DNA of 17,589 nt from an uncultured Bacteroidales bacterium (GTDB lineage Bacteria > Bacteroidota > Bacteroidia > Bacteroidales > UBA932): NCBI GenBank assembly GCA_946405645.1, contig CAMJHW010000016.1, forward strand, positions 1 to 17,589. Reading direction: 5' to 3'. The notes under the pieces are model-generated. The model did not search any database. It worked only from the letters and a program-made list of their open reading frames with translations, and was not told the DNA's origin. The translations under genes and the position numbers were made by a program. This document shows, in pieces, positions 1 through 6,100 of this stretch. Numbering within the stretch: position 1 is the first letter of the stretch; each line of letters starts with the position of its first letter.

Positions 1-80
1 ACCTCTCCCTCAACGTCACCGGTCTCACCGAAGACCAGGCCGTCGACATCATCCTCTCCTACCTCGACAAAGCTTTGTAG
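1..80 (+). CDS. C-terminal end of an unidentified protein (partial)
   Basis: A reading frame open from position 3 runs through 25 codons to a TAG at 78-80; the rest lies outside the window. The visible tail is an amphipathic, helix-like segment (LTEDQAVDIILSYLDKAL) with strong GC3 codon use typical of the GC-richer genes here. Nothing identifies the family. A weak 5-bp inverted repeat (AACCG at 89-93, CGGTT at 102-106) follows but lacks a good T tract, so no terminator is called. Confidence 0.6.
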   Translation, partial: LSLNVTGLTEDQAVDIILSYLDKAL

Positions 81-154
81 CACCCCATAACCGACTTGTG
101 GCGGTTCTTAACTCGATATAAAACGAGAAAGAGAAAGGAAACGTGAATTGGTCA

Positions 155-167
155 GTATATTTTTAGG
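155..167 (+). promoter_or_regulatory. GTATATTTTTAGG, member of the recurrent TATA-like element
   Basis: This AT-rich box lies about 22 nt upstream of the start at 190. It resembles the GTATATAT(G/A)G element found before several other genes in the window. The role as a -10-like promoter box is inferred from position and recurrence only. Confidence 0.3.
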
Positions 168-189
168 AAAACAATAACATTGAATTGAT

Positions 190-633
190 ATGGCTAACAA
201 AAAATCGGACGTAACGGCTAAGGCCGAATTCGTGAAACTTCTTGAGAATAGGGGCTTTCAGGCTCAGGTTGTGAGCAAGCCCGCAGACATAGTAGCCACC
301 AAAGACGGTCAGACATGGTATTTCGAGATTAAGATGACCAAACGACAGGACGTCTACTTTGGTGCCGCCACTCTTACTGAGTGGAAACAGGCCGTCACTG
401 ACCCCGACCATTTTAGGTTTGTCGTCGCAAAAACAAACGACGACGAGTCGGAGTTCGAGTTTCTCGAATATACTCCCGACGAATTCATGGCCTTTTCAAC
501 GGTTCCTCCGTTCAAAGTCTATTTTAATATCGACTTCAAGGGCAATGTCCGCAAAACAAAGAAAGCCACGAAGCTCACTCGAGAGAATCTTGCAATCATG
601 AGCGATTGTTTTGATAAGATCCGTCATTCCTGA
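190..633 (+). CDS. Small PD-(D/E)XK nuclease-like protein
   Basis: A 147-residue protein. Residues 10-51 show the layout of a minimal PD-(D/E)XK (restriction-endonuclease-like) fold: Glu13 in the first helix, Asp33 in a short strand (PADIVA), then Glu46-Ile-Lys48 in the next strand (YFEIKMTK). These are the expected metal-binding and catalytic residues of Holliday-junction resolvases, Mrr-like enzymes and related nucleases. The rest has no recognised domain and ends in a basic stretch (KGNVRKTKKATKL, about residues 117-129) that could bind nucleic acid. There is no signal peptide, so it is probably cytoplasmic. Its partner genes are not evident; it stands alone on the plus strand, 65 nt before the secreted WG-repeat gene. 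Codon use is AT-richer than in the large operons. The fold is inferred from motif order; the substrate is unknown. Confidence 0.6.
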   Translation: MANKKSDVTAKAEFVKLLENRGFQAQVVSKPADIVATKDGQTWYFEIKMTKRQDVYFGAATLTEWKQAVTDPDHFRFVVAKTNDDESEFEFLEYTPDEFMAFSTVPPFKVYFNIDFKGNVRKTKKATKLTRENLAIMSDCFDKIRHS

Positions 634-698
634 TTTGACTCATTAATGTATAACATTGTATTGGGAAGTATCATGTGAGATTGACGTAAACAAACTGT

Positions 699-1163
699 AT
701 GAGAGGGACCTCAGCCATTACCGTATTCATCATCGCCTTCCTGGCGATTTCGTTTTCCGCTTCTGCTCAAACGAACAACTGGGAAAACGGAGTTTCTGTC
801 CTGAAACCAGGCATCAGGGTCATGACCTGTGCGCATGGTTACAGGCTCCTTCCATTCTACGATTTGGATACACACAAGATAGGATTCCTTAGGAACTCGT
901 CGAACCTGAATGTCGCCATTCCGCCGCTTTATGAAGACTGTTTCTATGACGAATACCTGCTCATGCCTGTCAAGAAGGATGGGAAATGGGGAGCAATGGA
1001 CCTGGGATCAAGGTTCTACCGCGAGGGACACAGCTTTCGAGACCCGATTGTACCCTGTATCTACGACAGTGTCGAAGTCATCGATGACCTCCACGTAAAG
1101 GCCTATCAGAACGGCAAAGCCTGTATTATCGACGTTTCAGAAGGAGTTGACGATGTCTACTGA
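699..1163 (+). CDS. Secreted protein with WG-repeat-like motifs
   Basis: A 154-residue protein. The first ~24 residues form a classical signal peptide: Met-Arg, a hydrophobic core (ITVFIIAFLAI), then SFSASAQ with likely cleavage near SASA|Q. There is no lipobox cysteine, so it is predicted to be exported to the periplasm or beyond. The mature part contains WG-repeat-like units: KKDGKWGAMDLGSR followed by IVPCIYDSV, and an earlier IPPLYEDC. This matches the pattern GKWGxxDxxG...IPxxYDxv of WG repeats, which are common in Bacteroidota surface and periplasmic proteins and usually act in protein interaction. Only one full repeat plus degenerate ones are visible. An alternative frame from 656 gives no sensible protein. 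No specific function can be assigned. Confidence 0.65.
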   Translation: MRGTSAITVFIIAFLAISFSASAQTNNWENGVSVLKPGIRVMTCAHGYRLLPFYDLDTHKIGFLRNSSNLNVAIPPLYEDCFYDEYLLMPVKKDGKWGAMDLGSRFYREGHSFRDPIVPCIYDSVEVIDDLHVKAYQNGKACIIDVSEGVDDVY

Positions 1164-1169
1164 ATACTC

Positions 1170-1400
1170 TCAAATATTATCCTTTTGCAGATAGTAGATA
1201 GGGCGTTCCCCATTACTAAAATGATCTTTCGCCGTTTCCGTTGCGGCGGATAGTTCAACCAAGATGGGTTCAGTTTTGTCCTTGACGATCTCCTTCAGTT
1301 TTGAGAAAGACTCCGTATCGGCACAAGTACCGTTACCTTTTAAAAACTCGGACAGTACAGACGCCGCTTTCAAGACGGGATGGTACGACGAAATTCGCAT
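1170..1400 (-). CDS. Possible small hypothetical protein (76 aa)
   Basis: Minus-strand frame from ATG at 1400 to TGA at 1170, with an in-frame stop two codons upstream of the ATG, so it cannot be longer. The composition is protein-like: a charged helical middle (SFSKLKEIVKDKTEPILVEL) and an ending in RPIYYLQKDNI. It is tail to tail with the WG-repeat gene (TGA at 1161-1163), 6 nt apart. It overlaps at 1380-1400 with the plus-strand acetyltransferase remnant, so both cannot be intact genes here. The preceding minus-strand gene ends at 1630, so it could be the last member of operon 1 or a fragment. No family is recognised. The ribosome-binding site is weak. Confidence 0.4.
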   Translation of the reverse strand: MRISSYHPVLKAASVLSEFLKGNGTCADTESFSKLKEIVKDKTEPILVELSAATETAKDHFSNGERPIYYLQKDNI

Positions 1401-1608
1401 CTTCGTTTATGTGGGTAACGATGCCTCGAGAAGGGTGGCACTCAAGTGCGGATATCACCTTGATTACGATGCTTACAAAGAGACCGTATATACCGATTAC
1501 GGTAACATGGAGAGTGAAGAGTGTTTCTGCAAGACGATAGCAGAGCATGAATGGGGACTTCGCGGTCAACACTTTTTCACCACCGCTAGACTCGACAATA
1601 CCGCATAA
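1380..1608 (+). pseudogene. GNAT acetyltransferase C-terminal remnant
   Basis: The plus frame across about 1380-1608 reads GWYDEIRIFVYVGNDASRR, then VALKCGYHLD and further to a TAA at 1606-1608. The 'xxNxASxRVAxKCGYxL' pattern is the conserved acetyl-CoA/C-terminal motif (motif B region) of GNAT N-acetyltransferases. Only about the last 70 residues of such a domain (normally 140-180) are present. The same frame can be followed upstream to an ATG at 1264, but that portion does not look like GNAT sequence and overlaps a better minus-strand frame. The simplest reading is that the 5' two thirds of an acetyltransferase gene were lost in a rearrangement near 1395. The GNAT assignment rests on a single motif. 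Confidence 0.45.
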
Positions 1609-1629
1609 AATGTGGATCTGATTATCCCA

Positions 1630-2283
1630 TTAGATAAGTCCCTTGTATAAGCGTCCCCTATGAATGGATGGTGATTGCCCAACTCTATTCATTGTAAAGT
1701 CAATTTCCTCGTCAAGGGTCATATTATGGAAGAACGACTTCTCTCCCCTCATCAGCTCGTCTGTATAATTCTTGGAAATCGTTTCGTTTATGGAACGGAT
1801 AGCAGGAAAGCCTATCCCATAGCTAAAGAATTTGCCGACAATAGAGAATTCTACTTTAGCGCCGGATATATCAATCTCCCCCGTGACAGATTCCTTTATG
1901 ACATATGGGTTAGTTTTGCGATTGTACGGTTTTGTTGTATCCTGCCTTTCATAAAAGTCAGTTTCAATAGTGTCGTACGACACCCTTGAATATATAAAAC
2001 TGGTTTGCTGAAAACGACCGGCAAACCAAGCAGCAGCTTCTAGACTGATATTGATAACGGCTAATGACCTCTCAGCTACCCCGTTCCAATGGCCATCTAC
2101 AGGAACGCAAGCGTAATGCGAGTCCTGCAGTGCCATTAACGGGGTGCCGTTTGAGAAGACAGCGATGGTTTTTATCCCGTTGTAACCAGCTATTCCGTTT
2201 TTAATTGCCTCCACTACATTGTTGTCGTTGCTGCGTATTACGTTAGTGCCAACCTCCGTCACATTTATTTCATTCTTTCCCAT
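1630..2283 (-). CDS. Hypothetical protein, last gene of operon 1
   Basis: A 217-residue protein from ATG at 2283. Longer in-frame versions starting at 2367 would overlap the upstream gene by about 65 nt and add an unconvincing leader, so the shorter start is preferred; it lies 19 nt after the upstream stop. No domain is recognised with confidence. The segment around residues 75-115 (WNGVAERSLAVINISLEAAAWFAGRFQQTSFIY, written here only as its gist: an alternating strand, an Ala-rich helix, then F-x-Q-x-S-F-I-Y) faintly resembles the end of DUF3293-like proteins, but this is not firm. It has no signal peptide or membrane span. Its codon use is AT-richer than that of the other four operon genes, suggesting a different origin. 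Possible functions cannot be narrowed from sequence alone. Confidence 0.6.
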   Translation of the reverse strand: MGKNEINVTEVGTNVIRSNDNNVVEAIKNGIAGYNGIKTIAVFSNGTPLMALQDSHYACVPVDGHWNGVAERSLAVINISLEAAAWFAGRFQQTSFIYSRVSYDTIETDFYERQDTTKPYNRKTNPYVIKESVTGEIDISGAKVEFSIVGKFFSYGIGFPAIRSINETISKNYTDELMRGEKSFFHNMTLDEEIDFTMNRVGQSPSIHRGRLYKGLI

Positions 2284-2302
2284 ATCACATATACATCTTG
2301 AT

Positions 2303-3250
2303 TCATTGCCTACGGTCCCGTTTTCCGCTCGGATCCCGGATGACGATGTAATCCAGGAATGCTTCAAGGTTGCCCTGGAATCCCGATATGTCGTATAGGA
2401 CCGGAGTCAGCTGATGGCATATGCTGACCGCGACATATCTCCTGTCCGCCAACGGGAAAGTCCAGGCCGTCCTATCGTGTTCTCCGAAGACTTGATCCGG
2501 CTCGGCGAACCGGGTCCTCAAGTAATCGACGGAATGGTAACCGCAACAGGTGACTCCGACATCGTCAAGGCCACGAAGCCTCTGAGCCCCGTCAATATGC
2601 CAGGCGTCACCGAGGCAGAGCCATTCCGGAACGCATTCGCGATACTTGAGCAGTGTCTGGTGAAACGGTTCTCCCACGCCCGTGAAGTTGGTCCAGTTGC
2701 CGGCGAATCCCCAGCACTGGATGAAACAAAGCATTTTCGGGGCCAGACCCCGACTGCAGTAAAGTTGCTGAAAGGTGGCAAGTCCTTCGCCGCAGACGAA
2801 CAACAAGGAGAAGCGTTCCGGGCCGTGTTCTTCGTTCCGACCGGCATTCCGTTCAAAAACAACCCAATGGGCGAAATGGGCCGGACCGTCCGTAATACCA
2901 AGGAAAGAGTCCCAGTATTGATGACGGGCCATAGGGTCCGGTCGAGCCTCGGATGAAACCATTTCCAAACGCCAGTCCGATGGAATATACTCTTCACGGC
3001 TAAGGTGGCGATGACCGAGTACATGATAACCCAGTACTGTCCGAGTGTCCCGGAGGAACTCCGTCTCAGACACGTCGAAGTCGCAGTAGACAAAGCTATT
3101 GATTCCCAAGCTCCGCCAAAGGGTGTTGCATAAACGGATAGGCCGTCCGTCAGTACGGCTGGCCGGGTAATAAAGAGAATCCTTCAGCAGGTCTCCCATA
3201 GGGACGGGGCCGCTGGCAATGAGTTCGGGGGTAAGGTCATTCAGTTTCAT
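2303..3250 (-). CDS. Uncharacterised protein coupled to ADP-ribosylglycohydrolase
   Basis: A 315-residue protein beginning at ATG 3248-3250, which overlaps the last 14 nt of the ADP-ribosylglycohydrolase gene. That overlap implies translational coupling and argues against longer starts up to 3481, which would lie wholly inside the upstream gene in an antigenic-looking Arg/Pro-rich frame. It is rich in Cys, Trp, His and Tyr. Conserved-looking blocks are YYPASRTDGRPI (27-38), SFVYCDF (52-58), GYHVLGHRHLS (74-84), a Trp/His segment (HFAHWVVFER, 125-134) and CFIQCWGFAGNW (175-186). I do not recognise a named Pfam domain. The tight linkage to a de-ADP-ribosylating enzyme suggests a job in the same pathway: a partner enzyme, an ADP-ribose/NAD-handling protein or a target. 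The C-terminus ends in DPSGKRDRRQ. Confidence 0.75.
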   Translation of the reverse strand: MKLNDLTPELIASGPVPMGDLLKDSLYYPASRTDGRPIRLCNTLWRSLGINSFVYCDFDVSETEFLRDTRTVLGYHVLGHRHLSREEYIPSDWRLEMVSSEARPDPMARHQYWDSFLGITDGPAHFAHWVVFERNAGRNEEHGPERFSLLFVCGEGLATFQQLYCSRGLAPKMLCFIQCWGFAGNWTNFTGVGEPFHQTLLKYRECVPEWLCLGDAWHIDGAQRLRGLDDVGVTCCGYHSVDYLRTRFAEPDQVFGEHDRTAWTFPLADRRYVAVSICHQLTPVLYDISGFQGNLEAFLDYIVIRDPSGKRDRRQ

Positions 3251-4067
3251 AGGCGTTCTCAAAATCCACAAGGATGGCCTTGAGATCGGGTTTAAGCATA
3301 CCGAATACAAGGTCGGCCCATTCCTTTGGAATCTCCATACCTGGGGTGGCCGCGGCGAGCGCGCCGGCAATGGCGGCGATGGTGTCGGCATCGGTTGCGA
3401 GGGATACGGCGTTACGGACCGTCTCTTCGTAGGTCTCCGACTGGAGCCAGCAGCAAAATGCCTGCGGGATGGATACATCACAGTTGTAACTGTGGTCTGC
3501 CGTGCGGCGTATTACATCAACGGGAGTGCTGAAGTCATATCCGAGGGTCTCTTCCACGTAACGCTTGATCTCGGCCTTGTTGTGACCGGTCCTGGCCAGA
3601 TAGATACCGGAGGCAACCGCCTGGGCGCCGCGGATACCCTCGTCTGAGTTGTGGCTCACCTCGGCGCTCCGCTTGGCGAGGTCGAGTGCTTCCTCGAGGG
3701 ACTGCGCAGCCCAGCCGCATGCGCCAACACGCATGGCGCTGCCGTTGGTATTGCCTCCGTATGGACGATGGTCCTCCGAGCGGAGCCACGCCTTGAAGCG
3801 ATGGCTGAAGCCGGCGCGGGGATGGCTGTTGCAAAGCTGGACCATGCTGCTGATAAGGTTCTCGCGGGTCCTGTCACCCAAGAGCCAGCGGGCAACGGAG
3901 AGTGCTCCGATAGTATCATCCGTAGGATGGGAGCCTTCCGGGAAGAGAGGGAAGTTATAGTCCTTGGTACGGTGGTGCTCATAGACGCTGCCCAAAGTGT
4001 CACCGACGATCAGGCCCATCAACCCCGTCACCGGAGCATCGAAGAAGATATCATTGTATTGATTCAT
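3237..4067 (-). CDS. ADP-ribosylglycohydrolase (DraG-like)
   Basis: A 276-residue protein, close to the usual size for this family. It should hydrolyse the N- or O-glycosidic bond of ADP-ribose on proteins, nucleic acid or small molecules, using two Mg2+ or Mn2+ ions. Visible motifs are the N-terminal GLIVGDTLGS (18-27), the first metal motif TDDT (49-52), a YGGNTNGSAMR block (103-113) typical of the family, and the C-terminal metal motif ATDADTIAAIAGALA (224-238). In that last motif Asp226, Asp228 and Thr229 match the G-G-D-x-D-T consensus, although the two leading glycines are replaced (Ala, Thr). The start at 4067 (MNQYND) is chosen because an upstream extension overlaps the HD gene and reads as a repetitive antisense frame. 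It is the third gene of operon 1, 10 nt after the HD gene. Confidence 0.92.
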   Translation of the reverse strand: MNQYNDIFFDAPVTGLMGLIVGDTLGSVYEHHRTKDYNFPLFPEGSHPTDDTIGALSVARWLLGDRTRENLISSMVQLCNSHPRAGFSHRFKAWLRSEDHRPYGGNTNGSAMRVGACGWAAQSLEEALDLAKRSAEVSHNSDEGIRGAQAVASGIYLARTGHNKAEIKRYVEETLGYDFSTPVDVIRRTADHSYNCDVSIPQAFCCWLQSETYEETVRNAVSLATDADTIAAIAGALAAATPGMEIPKEWADLVFGMLKPDLKAILVDFENAYETE

Positions 4068-4077
4068 AGTCAATCGT

Positions 4078-4626
4078 TTAGCTGATGGAATTGTGATGAT
4101 AGTGATGATGATGACGATGGTGGCAGAGCTCGGGATGAGCACGCTTCCAGCTCCCCGTACTGGAGCAGTCCGCAGCAGTCAGATGACGACGGAGGGGGCA
4201 TGTGAGAAGGTCAAGGGACCTGTCGTGATGGCGTCCGATTGCGGTGCGCTCCTCGTCCGTAAGCGCGAATCCCAAACGGTCAAGGATATCCACGGACCTG
4301 CGGCCGTGACCACGGCCGTCACGCCGAGCGGTCTTGCCGAGATCGTGGAACAAGCCCACTACAGCAATGCTGTCGGCGGCGTAACCGCTTGTGTGCGAGA
4401 GCATATGCTCATACACCTCAAGCGAATGTTGGGCAAGGCCTCCGTACTCCTTGTGGTGGCCATAGCAGCCACGCTTGAAGTAACTCGAGGTCAAGAGGTA
4501 GTTGATAACGGCTTCGATGCCGGGGCGCTCAGTCGCGCGGAGGATCTCACAGATCCGGTCTTTGGTATTCGTCATATTCGTCATGGTCTTGGTAATGTAT
4601 ACTCCCCCGACCTTGAATTCTTTCAC
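4078..4626 (-). CDS. HD-domain hydrolase with His-rich C-terminal tail
   Basis: A 182-residue protein. An HD phosphohydrolase domain spans roughly residues 25-155: metal ligand His67 (AQHSLEVYEHM), the His94-Asp95 doublet (GLFHDLGKT), then His107 in GHGRRS and a His133-His134-Asp135 cluster. Such domains hydrolyse phosphomonoesters or phosphodiesters of nucleotides; the substrate is not predictable here. The Met at residue 15 or 18 (MTNMTNTKDR) is an alternative start. The last 15 residues (CHHRHHHHYHHNSIS) are strikingly His-rich, a natural metal-binding tail outside the domain. It lies 33 nt downstream of the deoxyribosyltransferase-like gene and 10 nt before the ADP-ribosylglycohydrolase, so it is co-transcribed with both. 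Confidence 0.85.
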   Translation of the reverse strand: MKEFKVGGVYITKTMTNMTNTKDRICEILRATERPGIEAVINYLLTSSYFKRGCYGHHKEYGGLAQHSLEVYEHMLSHTSGYAADSIAVVGLFHDLGKTARRDGRGHGRRSVDILDRLGFALTDEERTAIGRHHDRSLDLLTCPLRRHLTAADCSSTGSWKRAHPELCHHRHHHHYHHNSIS

Positions 4627-4659
4627 AGAAACCAGACAAATACAACAAAACCAGTCATG

Positions 4660-5145
4660 CTACGCTTTGGATATTTCCTCCTTTAACTCCTTGAGACATC
4701 CCTCAAGGGTCTTGTGGATGTGCTTGACGCCATAATGACGGGCCTTGTAGCGCATATAGTCCGCCGCCCGGATGTCCGTGTCTATCCCGAGGATAACCCG
4801 TTTCCCGAGTGCGAGATTCTCAAGAAGCTCCATCCTGGTGGTCTGGGCATAGTCCCTCCCTACCACTTCCGTCTCCTGATTGGGAATCCAGAACAAGGCG
4901 ATGTCACATAGCCGGAGACCGGCGGACTCCCAGTCGACCTGTGCTTTCCAGCTGACCCAACGCTGACAGTGGTATGGATTAAGGAATGTGACTCCGGAGA
5001 TGCCTAGCTCCTCGGCGAGTTTCGGAACGGTACGCTGCCACTTGGGGGCTCCCTTCATCGGTCCTGCAAGGAAGACCGTCAATCCATCCTTCTCATTAAC
5101 AGGAGTCGGAGACTTGATGACGCGGTTCAAACTTTCTTTCTTCAT
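4660..5145 (-). CDS. Nucleoside 2-deoxyribosyltransferase-like protein
   Basis: A 161-residue protein. It opens a Rossmann-like fold with VFLAGPMKGAPKWQ (24-37), the signature seen in nucleoside 2-deoxyribosyltransferase-like proteins. Next come FLNPY (54-58), WKAQVDWE (66-73), CDIALFWIP (80-88) and TTRMELLENLALGKRVILGI (102-121). In the last block Glu106 sits where the family's nucleophilic Glu is found. Members transfer or hydrolyse deoxyribose on nucleobases, and the fold is related to TIR/SIR2-type NAD-handling folds. Met at 5145 is chosen because it directly precedes the domain and leaves room for the AT-rich element at 5165-5176; a frame running back to 5271 would translate that promoter-like DNA. 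It is the first gene of operon 1. Confidence 0.85.
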   Translation of the reverse strand: MKKESLNRVIKSPTPVNEKDGLTVFLAGPMKGAPKWQRTVPKLAEELGISGVTFLNPYHCQRWVSWKAQVDWESAGLRLCDIALFWIPNQETEVVGRDYAQTTRMELLENLALGKRVILGIDTDIRAADYMRYKARHYGVKHIHKTLEGCLKELKEEISKA

Positions 5146-5164
5146 ATTTTTTGTTGTGAAGTAA

Positions 5165-5176
5165 GTATATATACGG
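5165..5176 (-). promoter_or_regulatory. CCGTATATATAC element before operon 1
   Basis: Read on the minus strand, this box ends about 20 nt before the ATG at 5145. It matches the recurrent CG-GTATATAT element of the window. It probably serves as the -10-like part of the operon 1 promoter; no clear -33 TTTG partner is seen. Confidence 0.4.
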
Positions 5177-5304
5177 AGTGAGGAAGATATTACTTCTTCT
5201 AATTTAGCGACAATAACGTAATCACCAGTAAAAAACATGATCCACCGTGGCTTTACCACCTGGTTTGGCACAAGCTGGGTTTATCTTTGTTCCTTAATGG
5301 AAAG

Positions 5305-5328
5305 AAAAAACCTCCCCCGAGGGGGAGG
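5305..5328 (-). terminator. Strong Rho-independent terminator (minus strand)
   Basis: CCTCCCC (5311-5317) and GGGGAGG (5322-5328) form a GC-rich stem with a 4-nt loop. On the minus strand it is followed directly by six T residues (plus 5305-5310). It terminates transcription coming leftward from the DIP1984 gene and the candidate RNA at 5305-5490, and separates them from operon 1. Confidence 0.85.
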
Positions 5329-5490
5329 CTGCCAGGACAGTCGACACGCGGTAGTAATTTGTACGTTGTAAACAGTACGCTTGTACACGGTACGGGGCTT
5401 GACAATACCGTTTTAGAACAGCCCGGATTCTCCGGATCGATGTGACGGTTTAGCCTCTCGCCCAGAGGTTGTGCCCACCCTGTCCGTGGC
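5305..5490 (-). ncRNA. Candidate structured RNA or structured 3' UTR
   Basis: This 165-nt non-coding stretch between the DIP1984 stop and the terminator has more paired structure than a plain spacer. A long-range closing stem joins 5480-5489 (CTGTCC, one bulge, TGG) to 5332-5340 (CCAGGACAG). Inside it are a hairpin at 5452-5470 (CCTCT/AGAGG), a stem 5445-5449 with 5407-5411 enclosing a hairpin at 5423-5435 (CCGGA/TCCGG), and four GTAC tetramers at 5361, 5375, 5383 and 5390. It ends exactly at a terminator. It may be an independent small RNA, a 3'-UTR-derived RNA or a stabilising 3' structure. No known RNA family was recognised, and pairing was found by eye. Confidence 0.35.
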
Positions 5491-5492
5491 GA

Positions 5493-5945
5493 TTATAGCA
5501 GTTCCGTCATCCAATTCGCTTGTTGGAGCTTGGTATCCAACTCACGGATGGCCTTTGACAGACGGTCCGTCTGCTTCTGCAGCTCGGCCACGTCAACGGT
5601 ACGGACGAACTTGATTTCGTTACGAGAGTAACGGTCGTTGCGTATGCTCGCCGACTCCAAGGTATTCCTAAGCGCCGAAAGGTGCATGGAGAGGATGTCC
5701 TTCTCCGCAATCATTTCGGTAAGGGTCATACCCTCCCAATCAGTCTCCTGATTGGTCTTGTTGATACGGACTATAAGGTCCTTGAGCTGCTTGAGCGTAT
5801 ACTCAAGCTCCACGAAAAGGTCGTCGGGCGACTCCATGGGGTCGTCACCCTCTTGCACCTTGACGTTGTTGGCGAGTCTCTCTCTGATTTGGGCAATCCT
5901 CTTCTGAAGGTCAGCCCTCTGATTCAATGCTTCTGCGAGTTTCAT
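5493..5945 (-). CDS. DIP1984 family protein
   Basis: A 150-residue, mostly helical protein that I recognise as a DIP1984 family member (also annotated septicolysin-like). The signs are the MKLAEALNQRADLQKRI start, RLANNVKVQEG (23-33), a Leu-rich central helix with LIVRINKTN, the very conserved DRYSRNEIKF (about 103-112), then VDVAELQKQ and the ending NWMTELL. Length is normal for the family. Its function is not established; the heptad-like Leu/Ile spacing suggests a coiled-coil oligomer. The start at 5945 matches family N-termini; a frame running to 6035 is not used because it crosses the TATA-like element at 5964-5978. It is divergent from the caspase-like gene, with about 155 nt of shared upstream DNA. 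Confidence 0.9.
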   Translation of the reverse strand: MKLAEALNQRADLQKRIAQIRERLANNVKVQEGDDPMESPDDLFVELEYTLKQLKDLIVRINKTNQETDWEGMTLTEMIAEKDILSMHLSALRNTLESASIRNDRYSRNEIKFVRTVDVAELQKQTDRLSKAIRELDTKLQQANWMTELL

Positions 5946-5963
5946 ATACGATGTTGTGTTTGT

Positions 5964-5978
5964 CCATATATACGCGAA
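5964..5978 (-). promoter_or_regulatory. TTCGCGTATATATGG element before DIP1984 gene
   Basis: On the minus strand this box ends 18 nt before the ATG at 5945. It shares CGCGTATATAT with the element before the MoxR gene at 15644-15659, the best pairwise match of the class. It is a probable promoter core. Confidence 0.45.
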
Positions 5979-6045
5979 TATAGCGATAATCTTGCACAAA
6001 TTTCGGAAAATCTTACGACCCGCGTAAGGATCCATCGAACTGATA

Positions 6046-6080
6046 GTATATATGGATGTGACTAAGCAAGGTATATATTA
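6046..6080 (+). promoter_or_regulatory. Two GTATATAT boxes before caspase-like gene
   Basis: GTATATATGG at 6046-6055 and GTATATATTA at 6071-6080 lie 45 and 20 nt upstream of the ATG at 6101. Both match the recurrent element; the second has the usual spacing. Together with the minus-strand copy at 5964-5978, the 155-nt divergent spacer is probably a two-way promoter region. Confidence 0.4.
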
Positions 6081-6100
6081 AATAAAATAGGAAAACAAGT

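Noticed and set aside
1264..1608. A complete 114-aa plus-strand gene
   Set aside because: Only the part after about 1380 resembles a protein family (GNAT); the first ~40 codons overlap a better minus-strand frame and look non-coding.
2414..2956. 180-aa plus-strand reading frame
   Set aside because: It lies antisense within the 315-aa unknown gene, has no start signals and no family features.
3251..3481. Longer N-terminus for the 315-aa unknown protein
   Set aside because: The extension lies entirely inside the ADP-ribosylglycohydrolase gene in another frame and is Arg/Pro/Ser-rich, typical of a shadow frame.
3651..4085. Plus-strand frames opposite the ADP-ribosylglycohydrolase gene
   Set aside because: GC-rich coding DNA leaves antisense frames open; the minus strand holds clear catalytic motifs.
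4068..4142. Longer N-terminus for the ADP-ribosylglycohydrolase
   Set aside because: It would be the antisense of nothing but the His-codon repeat of the HD gene, giving an Ile/Thr-rich extension, and would overlap that gene; MNQYND at 4067 fits the family start.
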